From Lutibacter oricola (GTDB lineage: Bacteria; Bacteroidota; Bacteroidia; Flavobacteriales; Flavobacteriaceae): 64,000 nucleotides of DNA. This document shows positions 16,317 through 25,750 of the stretch, piece by piece. The notes below the pieces were generated by a model, which was given only the letters and a program-made list of their open reading frames with translations, did no database searches and was not told where the DNA came from. The stretch is taken from assembly GCF_900106565.1 (NCBI RefSeq), contig NZ_FNNJ01000004.1:62001-126000 (forward strand). Reading direction: 5' to 3'. A program made the translations under genes and the position numbers. Position 1 is the stretch's first letter, and the number at the start of each line of letters is the position of its first letter.

Positions 16317-17492
16317 ATGAATTATATTTTATTTGACGGTACCGCACGTAATGCATTATTGCCGTTAACGTATACAAAACCTGTTGCAGAATTGCGAGTA
16401 GGTATTTTAACTATTCGCCAAAAGTGGGAGAAATACTTAGGTTTTACAACTACTACTTTAACTGAAGAATATTTAGAAGAAAAATATCCTATGGTTGAAA
16501 TGGAGCAGAATGTTATGGTGAATGCGTCATTTTTGCCTTCAGAAATATTAGTAGAAAAAATTACTGAGTTAAAGGAAAATCAAGCATTGTTTTATGGTGA
16601 AGAGGTAATTGCATTTTACACTACAGAAAACCAAGAAGAAGTTGATTTTGATGCCTACGAGCAACTAGAGTTTAAGGAAGAAGTTTTACAAATTAAGAAT
16701 ACGTGGGATATTTTCTCATTAAATGATAAAGCTATAAAAGCTGATTTCGATTTAATTACTGAAGGAAGAAAATCTCAGCCAATTCCAGAAGGAGTTCAAG
16801 TTATTAATAAAGAAAATATTTTTATTGAAGAAGGAGCGGAGGTGTTGTTTTCTACATTAAATGCAACCGATGGACCAATTTATATTGGCGAAGAAGCTTC
16901 TATAATGGAAGGATGTTCTGTTAGAGGACCTTTTGCCATTTGTGAGCATTCAGCTTTAAAAATGGGAGCAAAAATTTATGGAGGTACAACCGTTGGACCA
17001 CATTGTAAAGTAGGTGGTGAGGTTAATAACTCTGTATTAATGGGCTACTCGAATAAAGGTCACGATGGATTTTTAGGTAATTCAGTTCTTGGAGAATGGT
17101 GTAACTTAGGTGCAGACACAAACAATTCCAATTTAAAAAACAATTATGCACCTGTTCGTTTATGGAGTTACGAAACTGAAGGTTTTGCAAAAACGGGTTT
17201 ACAGTTTTGTGGCTTAATTATGGGCGATCATTCAAAATGTGGTATTAACACTATGTTTAATACTGGTACGGTTATAGGAGTTAGTTCAAATATATTTGGA
17301 ACAGGTTTTCCACGCAACTTTGTACCATCATTTAGTTGGGGTGGAGCTTCTGGTTTTACAACGTATTTAACTAAAAAAGCAATTGAAACAGCAAAAATTG
17401 TAATGGCAAGAAGAGGTATTGAACTAGATGAAGTTGAAGAACGAATTTTTGAAAAAGTTTTTGAATTATCTGATTCTTATAGAAATTATTAA
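16317..17492 (+). CDS. GlmU-like UDP-sugar pyrophosphorylase/acetyltransferase (TIGR03991 type)
   Basis: 391 aa. The N-terminal half starts MNYILFDGTARNALLPLTYTKPVAELRVG, the pattern of the Bacteroidetes alternative GlmU-like family, in place of a classical GlmU nucleotidyltransferase motif. From about residue 185 a left-handed beta-helix of hexapeptide repeats follows (for example IYIGEEASIMEGCSVRGPFA and NSVLGEWCNLGADTNNSNLK), as in acetyltransferases. It is thought to supply UDP-GlcNAc or a related sugar nucleotide for envelope polymers. Substrate assignment is by family only. A short-leader promoter precedes it and a strong bidirectional terminator follows. Confidence 0.88.
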   Translation: MNYILFDGTARNALLPLTYTKPVAELRVGILTIRQKWEKYLGFTTTTLTEEYLEEKYPMVEMEQNVMVNASFLPSEILVEKITELKENQALFYGEEVIAFYTTENQEEVDFDAYEQLEFKEEVLQIKNTWDIFSLNDKAIKADFDLITEGRKSQPIPEGVQVINKENIFIEEGAEVLFSTLNATDGPIYIGEEASIMEGCSVRGPFAICEHSALKMGAKIYGGTTVGPHCKVGGEVNNSVLMGYSNKGHDGFLGNSVLGEWCNLGADTNNSNLKNNYAPVRLWSYETEGFAKTGLQFCGLIMGDHSKCGINTMFNTGTVIGVSSNIFGTGFPRNFVPSFSWGGASGFTTYLTKKAIETAKIVMARRGIELDEVEERIFEKVFELSDSYRNY

Positions 17493-17510
17493 GTATTGTT
17501 TATTGAATAC

Positions 17511-17555
17511 AAAAAAAGAGCAAAGATTTTAATAATAAATCTTTGCTCTTTTTTT
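17511..17555. terminator. Bidirectional terminator between convergent genes
   Basis: Perfect stem GAGCAAAGATTT (17518-17529) and AAATCTTTGCTC (17537-17548) with a 7-nt loop, flanked by seven A on one side and seven T on the other. It serves the GlmU-like gene on the plus strand and the DUF2807 gene on the minus strand. Confidence 0.92.
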
Positions 17556-17570
17556 ATGTTATTATTAAAA

Positions 17571-18287
17571 TTAGCTTTTGTTCTTAAAACTACCAGAGCC
17601 AATTTTAGATGCTTTTTCAATAGTTGGGTTTCCTGTATAACTTACATCTCCAGAACCTACAATACTTGCTTTAATTTCATTTTCAGCATGTACTTTTACA
17701 TTTCCAGATCCTGCAATGCTTATATTTACAATATTCGATTTTAAATCGTAAGCATTTAAATTTCCAGATCCAGCTAAACTAGCTTTTAAATTATCTGTTT
17801 CACCTTTTAAATTTAAGTTTCCAGACCCAGCTATACTAAGTCCAGTTTTTTTACTGTTTAGTATTAAATCTATATTTCCAGAACCAGCCATAGAAATAGC
17901 AAATGTGTTGTTGTTTATTACATCATCAGAAAAAATATTTCCAGAACCAGCTAAAGATAATTTATCAAATTCTTCAAAAGTAACTGTAATTTTTATTGGT
18001 TTATTAGAACGCAAATTAAATCTGTCTTTTGGTTTAATTTTTAATTTACCATTCTCCGTTTCAGTTACAATATATTCTAATAGATTTTCGTAAGCAGTTA
18101 CAGTAATTTTGCCTTCTTTACCTTTAATAAGTTCAATGTCAAAACTTCCTGAAACTGAAATTTTTTCAAAGTCTGAAACATTTCTTGTTTCGGTTTTTAT
18201 GTTGCCGCTTCCTTTTATTTTTTTATTCCATTGTGCATTTGCAGATATGCAAATAAATAATGCTAGAATTGATATTGATAATTTCAT
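17571..18287 (-). CDS. Exported head-GIN/DUF2807 beta-repeat protein
   Basis: 238 aa with a signal peptide ending SANAQ (about residue 19). The mature part is a regular beta-helix-like repeat: the motif (A/V)GSGN/D recurs about every 18-20 residues (SLAGSGNI, SMAGSGNI, SIAGSGNL, SLAGSGNL, SIAGSGNV, SIVGSGDV), the hallmark of the putative auto-transporter adhesin head-GIN domain. The location is likely the periplasm or cell surface. It is the last gene of the sigma/anti-sigma operon, 10 bp after a second beta-repeat protein. Function unknown; adhesion or envelope sensing is inferred from the fold and operon. Confidence 0.88.
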   Translation of the reverse strand: MKLSISILALFICISANAQWNKKIKGSGNIKTETRNVSDFEKISVSGSFDIELIKGKEGKITVTAYENLLEYIVTETENGKLKIKPKDRFNLRSNKPIKITVTFEEFDKLSLAGSGNIFSDDVINNNTFAISMAGSGNIDLILNSKKTGLSIAGSGNLNLKGETDNLKASLAGSGNLNAYDLKSNIVNISIAGSGNVKVHAENEIKASIVGSGDVSYTGNPTIEKASKIGSGSFKNKS

Positions 18288-18297
18288 AGTTAGTAGT

Positions 18298-19368
18298 TTA
18301 GTTTTTTAATGTAATATTTCCGTAACTGGTTTTTAAGTTTATGCTACTTCCAGAGTTTTCTGTTCCAAAATAACCTTCGTAATATTTAGAGCTATTTTCT
18401 TTTATTTGTTTGTTAAAAGTAAAGCCATCTCCATATTTAATGCTTCCATAACTAGAAGATGCTATTATATTAAAGTTTGCATTGTTATTAACACCAACTT
18501 TTACACCAGCATATTCAGCATCTATTTTAAGTTTTTTAAACTGAGGACCTAAATCATTAATACTAATACCTCCATAATCTACAGAGAAATCTCCAGATCC
18601 GCTTAGTTTACCAATGCTAACTTTTAAATAGTCTGTATTTCCATTAGCATTACCTGCGTTATCAATTGTTAAACTTCCATAGTCACAGTTAAAATCTAAA
18701 TCTACTACCATTCCAAAAGAAATTTTCGAGTAATCAGCATTTAATTTGGTTCTACCAGAGCGCTCAAGATGTAGCGTAGAATAGTCCGCATTAATGGCTC
18801 CATCCTTCATAAAATCAATTTGAGAATTATTAGTATAGTCAATATTAATATTGTTTTCAGAGTTTAATAATTCACCAAGGTTAATTTTACCGTAGTCAAC
18901 ATTAAATTTAGTTTTACCTTCAATTTTATCTAGGTTTACATTACCATAGTCGTTATAAACTTCTAGGTTATTGGTAACAGGTAAAGAAATTTTATAATTA
19001 ACTTCAATATTAATATTGTTGTTTTTACCAAACCAACTCCAAGAATTTGAATGCTTTTCAATTTCAGTTTTGGCTGAAACAAAACTGCTACTTGCATCAA
19101 AATCTACATCAATTTGCTCTAATCTTCGTTCAACTTTTTCTTCGTCGTTTCCGTTTGTAGTTATACTAACTGTAATAAATATTTTATTAGAATTAGAACT
19201 AACAATATCTATATTACCATACTTATTGTCTACTTTAAAAGTGGCATTTTTATTTACGGTATATTCCTTTTTAATTACTTTGTTTTTTGTGTATTTACCT
19301 CTTTCGGTAGCTAACAGTGTTAGCGGTACAAAAAGTAAAAAAAGTAATGTTTTATACATATATTTCAT
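18298..19368 (-). CDS. Exported DUF4097-like beta-repeat protein
   Basis: 356 aa with signal peptide MKYMYKTLLFLLFVPLTLLA. The mature protein has repeated short strands with the recurring motif DYGxI/DYGNV (YNDYGNVNLDKI, VDYGKINLGEL, CDYGSLTIDNA, VDYGGISINDL, SSYGSIKYGDG, TSYGNITLKN), typical of DUF4097/DUF4098 beta-helix proteins. It starts inside the 3' end of the anti-sigma gene (17-bp overlap; the alternative ATG at 19359 would shorten it by 3 residues). Probably envelope-located. Its place between an anti-sigma factor and a head-GIN protein suggests that it is either the target or the sensor input of the sigma system. Confidence 0.85.
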   Translation of the reverse strand: MKYMYKTLLFLLFVPLTLLATERGKYTKNKVIKKEYTVNKNATFKVDNKYGNIDIVSSNSNKIFITVSITTNGNDEEKVERRLEQIDVDFDASSSFVSAKTEIEKHSNSWSWFGKNNNINIEVNYKISLPVTNNLEVYNDYGNVNLDKIEGKTKFNVDYGKINLGELLNSENNINIDYTNNSQIDFMKDGAINADYSTLHLERSGRTKLNADYSKISFGMVVDLDFNCDYGSLTIDNAGNANGNTDYLKVSIGKLSGSGDFSVDYGGISINDLGPQFKKLKIDAEYAGVKVGVNNNANFNIIASSSYGSIKYGDGFTFNKQIKENSSKYYEGYFGTENSGSSINLKTSYGNITLKN

Positions 19369-19894
19369 TGTTTTGTTGTTTTAACTGTTTAACATTTTCA
19401 ATTTGTTGCAAAAGTGTTTGCAATAGTTCAATACGTTGCTGAAAATTGGAGATCATAGCGTAAATAATTCGCTTATCTTCAGTACTTTCTTTGAGCTCAA
19501 AAGTAAGTGCTTGGTATTGAGTTTCTAATTTATTTAATTGATGAAGTGCATCATTTATTAATTGTTCATTGTCTGTGTTTCGTTCTAATTCTATTGTTTC
19601 AAGTTCTTTTTCAATGGTTGAAACAAAATAACTTTGAGTTTCTTCCATTTCATTTGAAATTTGAGCTAATTCAACTCCTTTTGAGTTTGAAATATTACCA
19701 CCAATCCAAATACCAACAAGTAAAATTATTGATGCTGCTACTGAAATAAGAGAGTATAATTTAACCTTACTTTTTGGAGCTTCTTTTTTAGCATTTAATT
19801 TAGATTCAAATCTGTTGAAATGCCCAATAGTTGGTTCTTCAATATCAAATTGATTTTCAAGTTGTTCGAATATGTTTTCTATATTGTCTTTCAT
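19352..19894 (-). CDS. Putative membrane-anchored anti-sigma factor
   Basis: 180 aa with one transmembrane helix near residues 44-68 (LYSLISVAASIILLVGIWIGG). The N-terminal ~40 residues are cytosolic and acidic; the C-terminal ~110 residues are predicted to be a long helical, coiled-coil-like periplasmic part. There are no cysteines, so it is not a zinc-type (ZAS) anti-sigma factor. Assignment rests on position: it begins 1 base after the ECF sigma gene and has the expected topology. It could alternatively be a general envelope protein cotranscribed with the sigma factor. Confidence 0.7.
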   Translation of the reverse strand: MKDNIENIFEQLENQFDIEEPTIGHFNRFESKLNAKKEAPKSKVKLYSLISVAASIILLVGIWIGGNISNSKGVELAQISNEMEETQSYFVSTIEKELETIELERNTDNEQLINDALHQLNKLETQYQALTFELKESTEDKRIIYAMISNFQQRIELLQTLLQQIENVKQLKQQNNEIYV

Positions 19895-19895
19895 T

Positions 19896-20432
19896 TTACT
19901 GAACTAATAATTGTCTTAATTTATTTTTTGCTCTAGAAACAGTGGTTCTACTGTTTTCATAACTTATTTCCATTATTTGAGCAATTTCTTCATAATCATA
20001 CCCTTCAATTAAATTTAGCGTAAGTGCAACTTTGTAATTTGTTTTAAGTTGAGATACTTTATTTAATATTTGGGCTGCATTTACAGGTTCAAAACTTTCT
20101 GTTTTTTCATCACTTAATTTTACTTCAACCTTTTCTAATGGCACTACATCTAATCTACTGTTCTTTTTTATTGAAGTAATACTATTGTTTACCACAATTC
20201 TTTTTAACCAAGCACCAAACGAAACGTTTTCGCTAAACGAATCTAATTTTGTAAAAGCAGCTAAAAAAGAATCTTGCATAATATCTTCTGCTTCAAATTT
20301 GTCACCAACTATTCTATGTGCTGTGTTATACATAGCTTTATAGTATAGTTTGTAAATTTCAAACTGAGCCGCTTGATCTCCTTTTTTACAGCGTTTTATT
20401 AGTTGGTTGTTATGTTGGTTTTCTACCTTCAA
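19896..20432 (-). CDS. ECF-subfamily RNA polymerase sigma factor
   Basis: 178 aa, typical sigma-70 family group 4 size. Region 2 includes AHRIVGDKFEAEDIMQDSFLAAF in pieces (EAEDIMQDSFLAAF); region 4 is YDYEEIAQIMEISYENSRTT with a following RAKNKLRQLL, a helix-turn-helix that reads the -35 element. There is no C-terminal extension. It heads the four-gene minus-strand operon with the putative anti-sigma and two surface beta-repeat proteins, and is divergent from lon by 237 bp. The stimulus is unknown; the cotranscribed surface proteins suggest an envelope signal. Confidence 0.95.
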   Translation of the reverse strand: MKVENQHNNQLIKRCKKGDQAAQFEIYKLYYKAMYNTAHRIVGDKFEAEDIMQDSFLAAFTKLDSFSENVSFGAWLKRIVVNNSITSIKKNSRLDVVPLEKVEVKLSDEKTESFEPVNAAQILNKVSQLKTNYKVALTLNLIEGYDYEEIAQIMEISYENSRTTVSRAKNKLRQLLVQ

Positions 20433-20603
20433 AAATCTGATTTCTATTAAAAAGACTCGTTAAAATTTAAACTGTTACACTTTTAAATAAAAATACTAAA
20501 AAAATGTGTTGAAATTTAAATTGTTTTGGCACAACAATTGAAAAATAATAAAGAGAAGGCGTTGTTATGTATTTGTAATTCGCTGTTAATTAGATAAATA
20601 GAA

Positions 20604-20611
20604 TAATTTTG
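20604..20611 (+). promoter_or_regulatory. Possible -7 box of lon
   Basis: TAATTTTG matches TAnnTTTG 59 bp before the lon ATG. The nearest upstream TTTG (20572-20575) is 28 bp away, too far for the usual spacing, so only the -7 box is supported. Confidence 0.35.
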
Positions 20612-20669
20612 AAATTGATTTTATTAGCTAGCTATAAAAATGAATGACAAAATGACCTTATAATAAACT

Positions 20670-23123
20670 ATGAGTAAATCAAAATTTTTAAAATTAGACA
20701 ATATGTCATTAGAGCATGTTTTAGATGAAGATGCAGATTTAATACCGTTAATGACTCCTGAAGATGAAGAGGAAATAAATAAAGAAGATGTTCCTGATGT
20801 TTTGCCAATATTACCTTTAAGAAATACGGTATTATTTCCGGGTGTTGTAATTCCAATTACAGCAGGTAGAGATAAGTCTATTCAGCTTATAAAAGAAGCA
20901 AACAAAGGAAACAAAACAATTGGTGTAGTTGCTCAAAAGAACGAAAGTATAGAAGACCCAACTATTAATGATATATACAAAGTAGGTACTGTAGCTCGTA
21001 TTTTGCGTATGCTAAAAATGCCTGATGGTAACACTACAGTTATAATTCAAGGTAAAAAGCGTTTTGAAGTAGACCAATTTGTTCAAGAAGAACCATACAT
21101 ACAAGCAACAACAAAAGGGCGAGTTGAAGATAGATCTAATGAAAAGGAGCCAGAATTTGACGCTATTATAGAGTCGATAAAGGAGATGTCTGTTAAGATT
21201 ATTAAAGAGAATCCTAATTTACCTTCTGAAGCTTCTTTTGCAATTAAAAACATTGAAAGCAAACCGTTTTTAATCAATTTTGTTTCTTCTAATATGAACT
21301 TAAAAGTAGAGGAGAAGCAAGAGTTACTTGAAACCACCAATTTAAAGGAAAGAGCTTTATTGACTTTAAAGAAAATGGATGCTGAACTTCAACGTTTAGA
21401 ATTGCGTAATGATATTCAATCTAAAACGCGTACTGATATGGACCAGCAACAGCGTGAATATTATTTACACCAGCAGTTAAAAACAATTCAAGAAGAATTA
21501 GGTGGAGTTTCATACGATGAGGAATTGGATGAAATGCGTCAAAAAGCAAAATCTAAAAAATGGAACGATGAAGTAAAAGCAGCTTTTGAAAAAGAGTTAG
21601 GAAGACTTCAACGTATGAATCCGCAAGTAGCAGAATATTCTGTGCAACGCAATTATTTAGATTTATTACTTGAATTACCTTGGAATGAATTTTCAGAAGA
21701 TTTATTTGATCTAAAAAGAGCTCAAAAAATATTAGATAGAGATCACTTTGGATTAGAAAAAGTAAAAGAGCGTATTATAGAACATTTAGCTGTGTTAAAG
21801 CTAAAGGGAGATATGAAATCGCCTATAATTTGTTTATATGGTCCTCCAGGTGTTGGTAAAACTTCATTAGGAAAATCTATTGCAGAATCTTTAGGTAGAA
21901 AGTATGTGCGTATGTCTTTAGGTGGTGTGCGTGATGAAGCTGAAATACGTGGACATAGAAAAACATATATTGGAGCAATGCCTGGTAGAATTATAAAAGA
22001 TTTGAAAAAGGCAGGAACTTCAAACCCAGTTTTTGTTTTAGATGAAATTGATAAATTAGCTTCATCTAGCCATAATGGAGATCCTTCTTCAGCAATGTTA
22101 GAAGTACTGGATCCAGAACAAAACACAACTTTTTACGATAATTATTTAGAATTAGATTACGATTTATCAAAAGTATTATTTGTTGCTACAGCAAACAGTT
22201 TATCTACTATTCCTTGGGCATTAAGAGATAGAATGGAAATAATTAACGTAACAGGTTATACAATTGAAGAAAAGGTTGAAATAGCTAAAAGGCATTTATT
22301 ACCAAAACAATTAAAAGAGCACGGCTTAACAAAAGAGCATATTGCAATAGGTAAAAAAGAATTAGAAAAAATAGTTGTTGCTTATACTCGTGAATCTGGG
22401 GTTAGAGGATTAGAAAAAATGATTGCTAAAATGGTGCGTTATGCAGCTAAATCTATAGCAATGGAAGAAGATTACGATGTAAAAGTATCTATAGAAACTA
22501 TAGAAAAAGTTTTAGGAGCTTCACATTTAGAGCGCGATAAGTACGAGAGTAATGATGTTGCTGGGGTAGTTACAGGTTTAGCTTGGACAAGTGTAGGAGG
22601 AGATATTTTGTTTATTGAATCTATCATTTCCAAAGGAAAAGGGTTGTCTATTACAGGTAATTTAGGAAAGGTAATGAAAGAATCTGCAACAATTGCAATG
22701 GAATACATTAAAGCAAATGCTGAAGATTTTGGAATTAAACCTAAAGTTTTAGACGAATATAAGGTACATATTCACGTTCCTGAAGGTGCAACTCCAAAAG
22801 ATGGACCAAGTGCTGGTATAACTATGTTAACCTCATTAGTATCTGTATTTACACAGCGTAAGGTGAAGAATAAATTAGCAATGACGGGTGAAATTACTTT
22901 AAGAGGTAAAGTTTTACCTGTTGGTGGAATTAAAGAAAAAATATTAGCTGCTAAAAGAGCAAATATTAAAGAGTTAATTTTATGTGCTAGTAACCAAAAA
23001 GATGTTGAAGAAATTAAAGCGTCTTATTTAAAAGGATTGAAGTTTCATTATGTTACTGAAATGAGTGAAGTAATTGATATTGCACTAACAAAACAAAAAG
23101 TTAAGAACGCAAAAAAAATATAA
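20670..23123 (+). CDS. lon: ATP-dependent protease Lon
   Basis: Cytosolic AAA+ serine protease that degrades misfolded and regulatory proteins. 817 aa. Order of domains: LonN substrate domain (from about residue 45, [14 protein letters not shown]), coiled-coil helices, AAA+ module with Walker [10 protein letters not shown] (391-399) and Walker [10 protein letters not shown], and the C-terminal protease domain with the catalytic serine in [10 protein letters not shown] (about S714) and lysine in [13 protein letters not shown] (about K757). Both catalytic residues are present. It is monocistronic and ends at a bidirectional terminator. Confidence 0.97.
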   Translation: MSKSKFLKLDNMSLEHVLDEDADLIPLMTPEDEEEINKEDVPDVLPILPLRNTVLFPGVVIPITAGRDKSIQLIKEANKGNKTIGVVAQKNESIEDPTINDIYKVGTVARILRMLKMPDGNTTVIIQGKKRFEVDQFVQEEPYIQATTKGRVEDRSNEKEPEFDAIIESIKEMSVKIIKENPNLPSEASFAIKNIESKPFLINFVSSNMNLKVEEKQELLETTNLKERALLTLKKMDAELQRLELRNDIQSKTRTDMDQQQREYYLHQQLKTIQEELGGVSYDEELDEMRQKAKSKKWNDEVKAAFEKELGRLQRMNPQVAEYSVQRNYLDLLLELPWNEFSEDLFDLKRAQKILDRDHFGLEKVKERIIEHLAVLKLKGDMKSPIICLYGPPGVGKTSLGKSIAESLGRKYVRMSLGGVRDEAEIRGHRKTYIGAMPGRIIKDLKKAGTSNPVFVLDEIDKLASSSHNGDPSSAMLEVLDPEQNTTFYDNYLELDYDLSKVLFVATANSLSTIPWALRDRMEIINVTGYTIEEKVEIAKRHLLPKQLKEHGLTKEHIAIGKKELEKIVVAYTRESGVRGLEKMIAKMVRYAAKSIAMEEDYDVKVSIETIEKVLGASHLERDKYESNDVAGVVTGLAWTSVGGDILFIESIISKGKGLSITGNLGKVMKESATIAMEYIKANAEDFGIKPKVLDEYKVHIHVPEGATPKDGPSAGITMLTSLVSVFTQRKVKNKLAMTGEITLRGKVLPVGGIKEKILAAKRANIKELILCASNQKDVEEIKASYLKGLKFHYVTEMSEVIDIALTKQKVKNAKKI

Positions 23124-23143
23124 ATACTAAGTAGTATTATAAC

Positions 23144-23173
23144 AAAAAAAGCAGCCATTTGGGCTGCTTTTTT
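23144..23173. terminator. Bidirectional terminator between lon and the SDR gene
   Basis: GCAGCC (23151-23156) pairs with GGCTGC (23162-23167) around a short loop; seven A precede and six T follow. It lies between convergent genes. Confidence 0.9.
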
Positions 23174-23189
23174 GTTTTTGTAGACTTTT

Positions 23190-23921
23190 TTAAATTTTTC
23201 TAATATCTAAAATACGCCCATTAGTTAATTCACCTTTAAAATCTAATTCAATAATTTTTTTAGCTACAAATGAAGGTGTGAATAGCTGATTATTTTCATA
23301 GAGTTCTTTAAATTTTATAACAGCTTTAAATTCTTTAGTGCTAGTGCTTCTAATTTTTGCTTGCATATCGGTATCTACAACACCAGGATAAATAGAAACA
23401 ATGTTAGCGCCATTAATTTGGTTTTCTTGTTCTTTAGCAACAACTTTGGTCATCATATCAATACCTGCTTTTGAGGAGCAATACATAGCCCAACTTTCAT
23501 AAGGTGTAATTGCAGCTCCAGAAGAAATATTGAAAATTTGTTTTTTACAATCCCAGTTTTTTGTGTTTTTAATAAATTGCGATGTTATAATTAAAGGCGC
23601 CGTTATGTTTAAAGACATAGTATAACTAATATCTGAAGCATCAATCTTGTCTAATCTATTTATTTCACCTAAATAACCAGCATTGTTTATAAGCGTAATG
23701 TTTTTAGTGTTTTCAGCATCTAATTGATTAAATATTTTATTTAAAATAGGTTCAATATTTTCTGAATTACTTAAATCGCATTTGTAATGTTCAATAGAAT
23801 ATAATTTTTCTATTTTACTTCTAGATATTGAAATAACTCTGTAACCTTGTTTGTGATATTCTTTGGCAAGTCCAAGCCCTAAACCTTTGCTTCCGCCAGT
23901 GATAATTAATATTTTTTCCAT
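23190..23921 (-). CDS. Short-chain dehydrogenase resembling sepiapterin/benzil reductases
   Basis: 243 aa classical SDR. The cofactor motif is TGGSKGLGLGLA (residues 8-19), NNAG is at about 85, and the catalytic YxxxK is in YCSSKAGIDM after the serine of NISSGA. The conserved tail SIYPGVVDTDMQ and FKELYENNQLFTPSFVAKKI resembles the sepiapterin-reductase/benzil-reductase subgroup. It reduces a small carbonyl substrate with NADPH; which one is not known. If it acts on a pterin it would complement the PTPS-I/FolE genes 14 kb away, but this is speculative. The preceding DUF1801 gene abuts it (0-bp gap), so they are cotranscribed. Confidence 0.85.
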   Translation of the reverse strand: MEKILIITGGSKGLGLGLAKEYHKQGYRVISISRSKIEKLYSIEHYKCDLSNSENIEPILNKIFNQLDAENTKNITLINNAGYLGEINRLDKIDASDISYTMSLNITAPLIITSQFIKNTKNWDCKKQIFNISSGAAITPYESWAMYCSSKAGIDMMTKVVAKEQENQINGANIVSIYPGVVDTDMQAKIRSTSTKEFKAVIKFKELYENNQLFTPSFVAKKIIELDFKGELTNGRILDIRKI

Positions 23922-24377
23922 TTATTTTTTAATAGTTTGTTCGTAGATTTTAATCCAATTTTTAACAGTTAATTTTTGCATTAATTCAGCAATTAAATCA
24001 AAAGGAATTTCTTCAGCTTTTTTAAATCGAATACAACTTTTACCCATATCTAATTTACGTTTACAATGTTTTGGGTACTCTGCAACAAACCAATCTAATA
24101 TTTCTGGACTAGCATAAATTCCAGAATGGTAAAGTGCAATAAAATTTTTTTGTGAAGCTATATTTGTAAAGGGTAGAGGTAAGTTTGTGTCGCAATGGTA
24201 ACCATCCGGATATAAGCTTTTGGGTACAACATAACCAATCATTCCGTAGCTCATTTGTTCTTCAAAACCTTTTGGAATATTATCTAAAATAGTTTGTCGT
24301 AATTTTTTAAAATAAGGTATTCTATCTTCAGGAATTTGAGCAATATACTCATCTGGATTATTGGCTTTAATTTGCAT
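23922..24377 (-). CDS. DUF1801/YdhG-like protein
   Basis: 151 aa, single domain. The N-terminal region NNPDEYIAQIPEDRIPYFKK and central MSYGMIGYVVP match the DUF1801 fold (frataxin-like YdhG/YjbR group); the C-terminal part has KRKLDMGKSCIRFKK. Relatives have been proposed to handle iron or act as small-molecule binders, but no activity is established. It is directly followed (no gap) by the SDR gene in the same operon. No signal peptide; cytosolic. Confidence 0.85.
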   Translation of the reverse strand: MQIKANNPDEYIAQIPEDRIPYFKKLRQTILDNIPKGFEEQMSYGMIGYVVPKSLYPDGYHCDTNLPLPFTNIASQKNFIALYHSGIYASPEILDWFVAEYPKHCKRKLDMGKSCIRFKKAEEIPFDLIAELMQKLTVKNWIKIYEQTIKK

Positions 24378-24512
24378 AGTTGTAGTAATTAAAAATTGAG
24401 AATTTCAAATTACGAAATCTATTTTAATTTTTATGTAGTTGTTAAAATTAGTTGAAAATTGTAAATATTATGTTATTTCTGGGGAAGCAAAAATCTATTA
24501 AGCCACTAGTTG

Positions 24513-24539
24513 TAGATTCCTGCCTTCGCAGGAATGACA
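24513..24539. repeat. Dispersed palindromic repeat, copy 1
   Basis: The sequence TAGATTCCTGCCTTCGCAGGAATGACA contains a perfect 8-bp hairpin (ATTCCTGC-CTTC-GCAGGAAT). The same unit recurs at 30593-30619 and, changed, at 38037-38063. It lies just downstream of the mazG stop on the minus strand and could help end transcription there. Confidence 0.8.
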
Positions 24540-24546
24540 AAAAATA

Positions 24547-25326
24547 CTATTGATAGAACTTTTTAGATTCGTTCCAAAAAACATCCATTTCAGCTAAAGA
24601 CATATCGTGTAATTCTTTGCCTAATTTTTTAGCCTCAGTTTCTAAATATTGAAATCTGTTTATAAATTTTTTATTGGTGCGTTCTAAGGCATTTTCAGGA
24701 TTTACATTGATAAATCGAGAGTAATTTATCATTGAAAATAATACATCTCCAAATTCAGATTCTATTTTATTGGTGTTGCCTTTTTTAATTTCTTCGTTAA
24801 GTTCAGCTAATTCTTCTTGAACTTTTTCCCAAACTTGTTCAGGTTTTTCCCAGTCAAAACCTACTCCAGCAACTTTGTCTTGAATTCTGTTTGCTTTTAC
24901 CATAGCCGGTAAAGATTTTGGAACTCCTTCCAAAACAGATTTTTTGCCTTCTTTTAATTTAAGTTGTTCCCAATTTTTTTTAACATCTTCTTCGTCTTTC
25001 ACTTTAACATTGCTGTAAATATGTGGGTGACGGTGAATTAATTTTTCTGAAATGCCATTGGCAACATCAGCAATGTCAAAATCGTTAGTTTCAGAACCTA
25101 TTTTAGAGTAAAAAACAATATGTAAAAGTAAGTCTCCTAATTCTTTTTTTACTTCTTCTAGGTCATTTTCTAAAATTGCGTCACCTAACTCATAAGTTTC
25201 CTCAATAGTTAAATGACGCAATGTTTGTAATGTTTGTTTTTTATCCCAAGGACATTGAGTACGCAACTCATCCATTATGGTTAATAACCTGTCAAATGCT
25301 TTAAGTTGTTGTTCTCGGGTATTCAT
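24547..25326 (-). CDS. mazG: Nucleoside triphosphate pyrophosphohydrolase MazG
   Basis: Hydrolyses non-canonical or excess NTPs to NMP and PPi. 259 aa with the two MazG-fold halves typical of the E. coli-like enzyme: the first has the metal-binding EETYELGDAI and KKELGDLLLHIVFYSK, the second EELAELNEEI and ESEFGDVLFSMINYSR. It opens with LLTIMDELRTQCPWDKKQT, the family signature. It is the last gene of the operon def-DUF5606-mazG with a 3-bp gap. Cytosolic. Confidence 0.96.
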   Translation of the reverse strand: MNTREQQLKAFDRLLTIMDELRTQCPWDKKQTLQTLRHLTIEETYELGDAILENDLEEVKKELGDLLLHIVFYSKIGSETNDFDIADVANGISEKLIHRHPHIYSNVKVKDEEDVKKNWEQLKLKEGKKSVLEGVPKSLPAMVKANRIQDKVAGVGFDWEKPEQVWEKVQEELAELNEEIKKGNTNKIESEFGDVLFSMINYSRFINVNPENALERTNKKFINRFQYLETEAKKLGKELHDMSLAEMDVFWNESKKFYQ

Positions 25327-25329
25327 TTT

Positions 25330-25746
25330 TTATGCTTCTTCAGTTTCTTCTTCCTCTTGAATTGCTGTGAAATCAAAGTTTTTAGAAGCTAATAAGTTAT
25401 ACCATTGTATTACTTTTTTAATGTTTGAAGTGTAAACACGTTCTTCATCAAAGTTTGGTAAAATTTCTCTAAAGTATGAGGTTAATACTTTACCACTTTC
25501 TTTATGGCTTAAAGCTTCTTTTCCACCTTCTTTTTCTCCAATACTTTTTAAAATAATGCGTAGAGGTACTTCCTCTTCGTATGTATAAATAGCAATTTCG
25601 TTTAATGCACTAAGGTTATGTGTAATTGTTACTGGAATTTTTTTGTTATCAATTAATGATTGTACAATAATTCCACCCTTAGATTGTGCTTTAATTTCGT
25701 ATAAACCTGGTTTACCGTTAATTGCTACTATGTCTTTTAACTCCAT
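25330..25746 (-). CDS. DUF5606 protein
   Basis: 138 aa, Bacteroidetes-restricted DUF5606 family. N-terminal LKDIVAINGKPGLYEIKAQS and SKGGIIVQSLIDNKKIPV look like a small SH3/Tudor-like beta barrel; the C-terminal half is helical and acidic (EEEETEEA tail). The family's function is unknown. It sits 4 bp after def and 3 bp before mazG, and this order is common in the phylum, hinting at a role in translation or nucleotide quality control. No catalytic motif visible. Confidence 0.85.
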   Translation of the reverse strand: MELKDIVAINGKPGLYEIKAQSKGGIIVQSLIDNKKIPVTITHNLSALNEIAIYTYEEEVPLRIILKSIGEKEGGKEALSHKESGKVLTSYFREILPNFDEERVYTSNIKKVIQWYNLLASKNFDFTAIQEEEETEEA

Positions 25747-25750
25747 ATAA

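Noticed and set aside
17496-17744. Plus-strand frame over the terminator and the end of the head-GIN gene
   Set aside because: It spans a clear bidirectional terminator and the antisense of a real gene.
20433-20669. Possible small gene in the sigma-lon gap
   Set aside because: No open frame with coding character; AT-rich promoter sequence only.
24513-24539. Repeat interpreted as insertion sequence end
   Set aside because: There is no transposase, target duplication or terminal inverted repeat pair; it fits a short dispersed palindrome.
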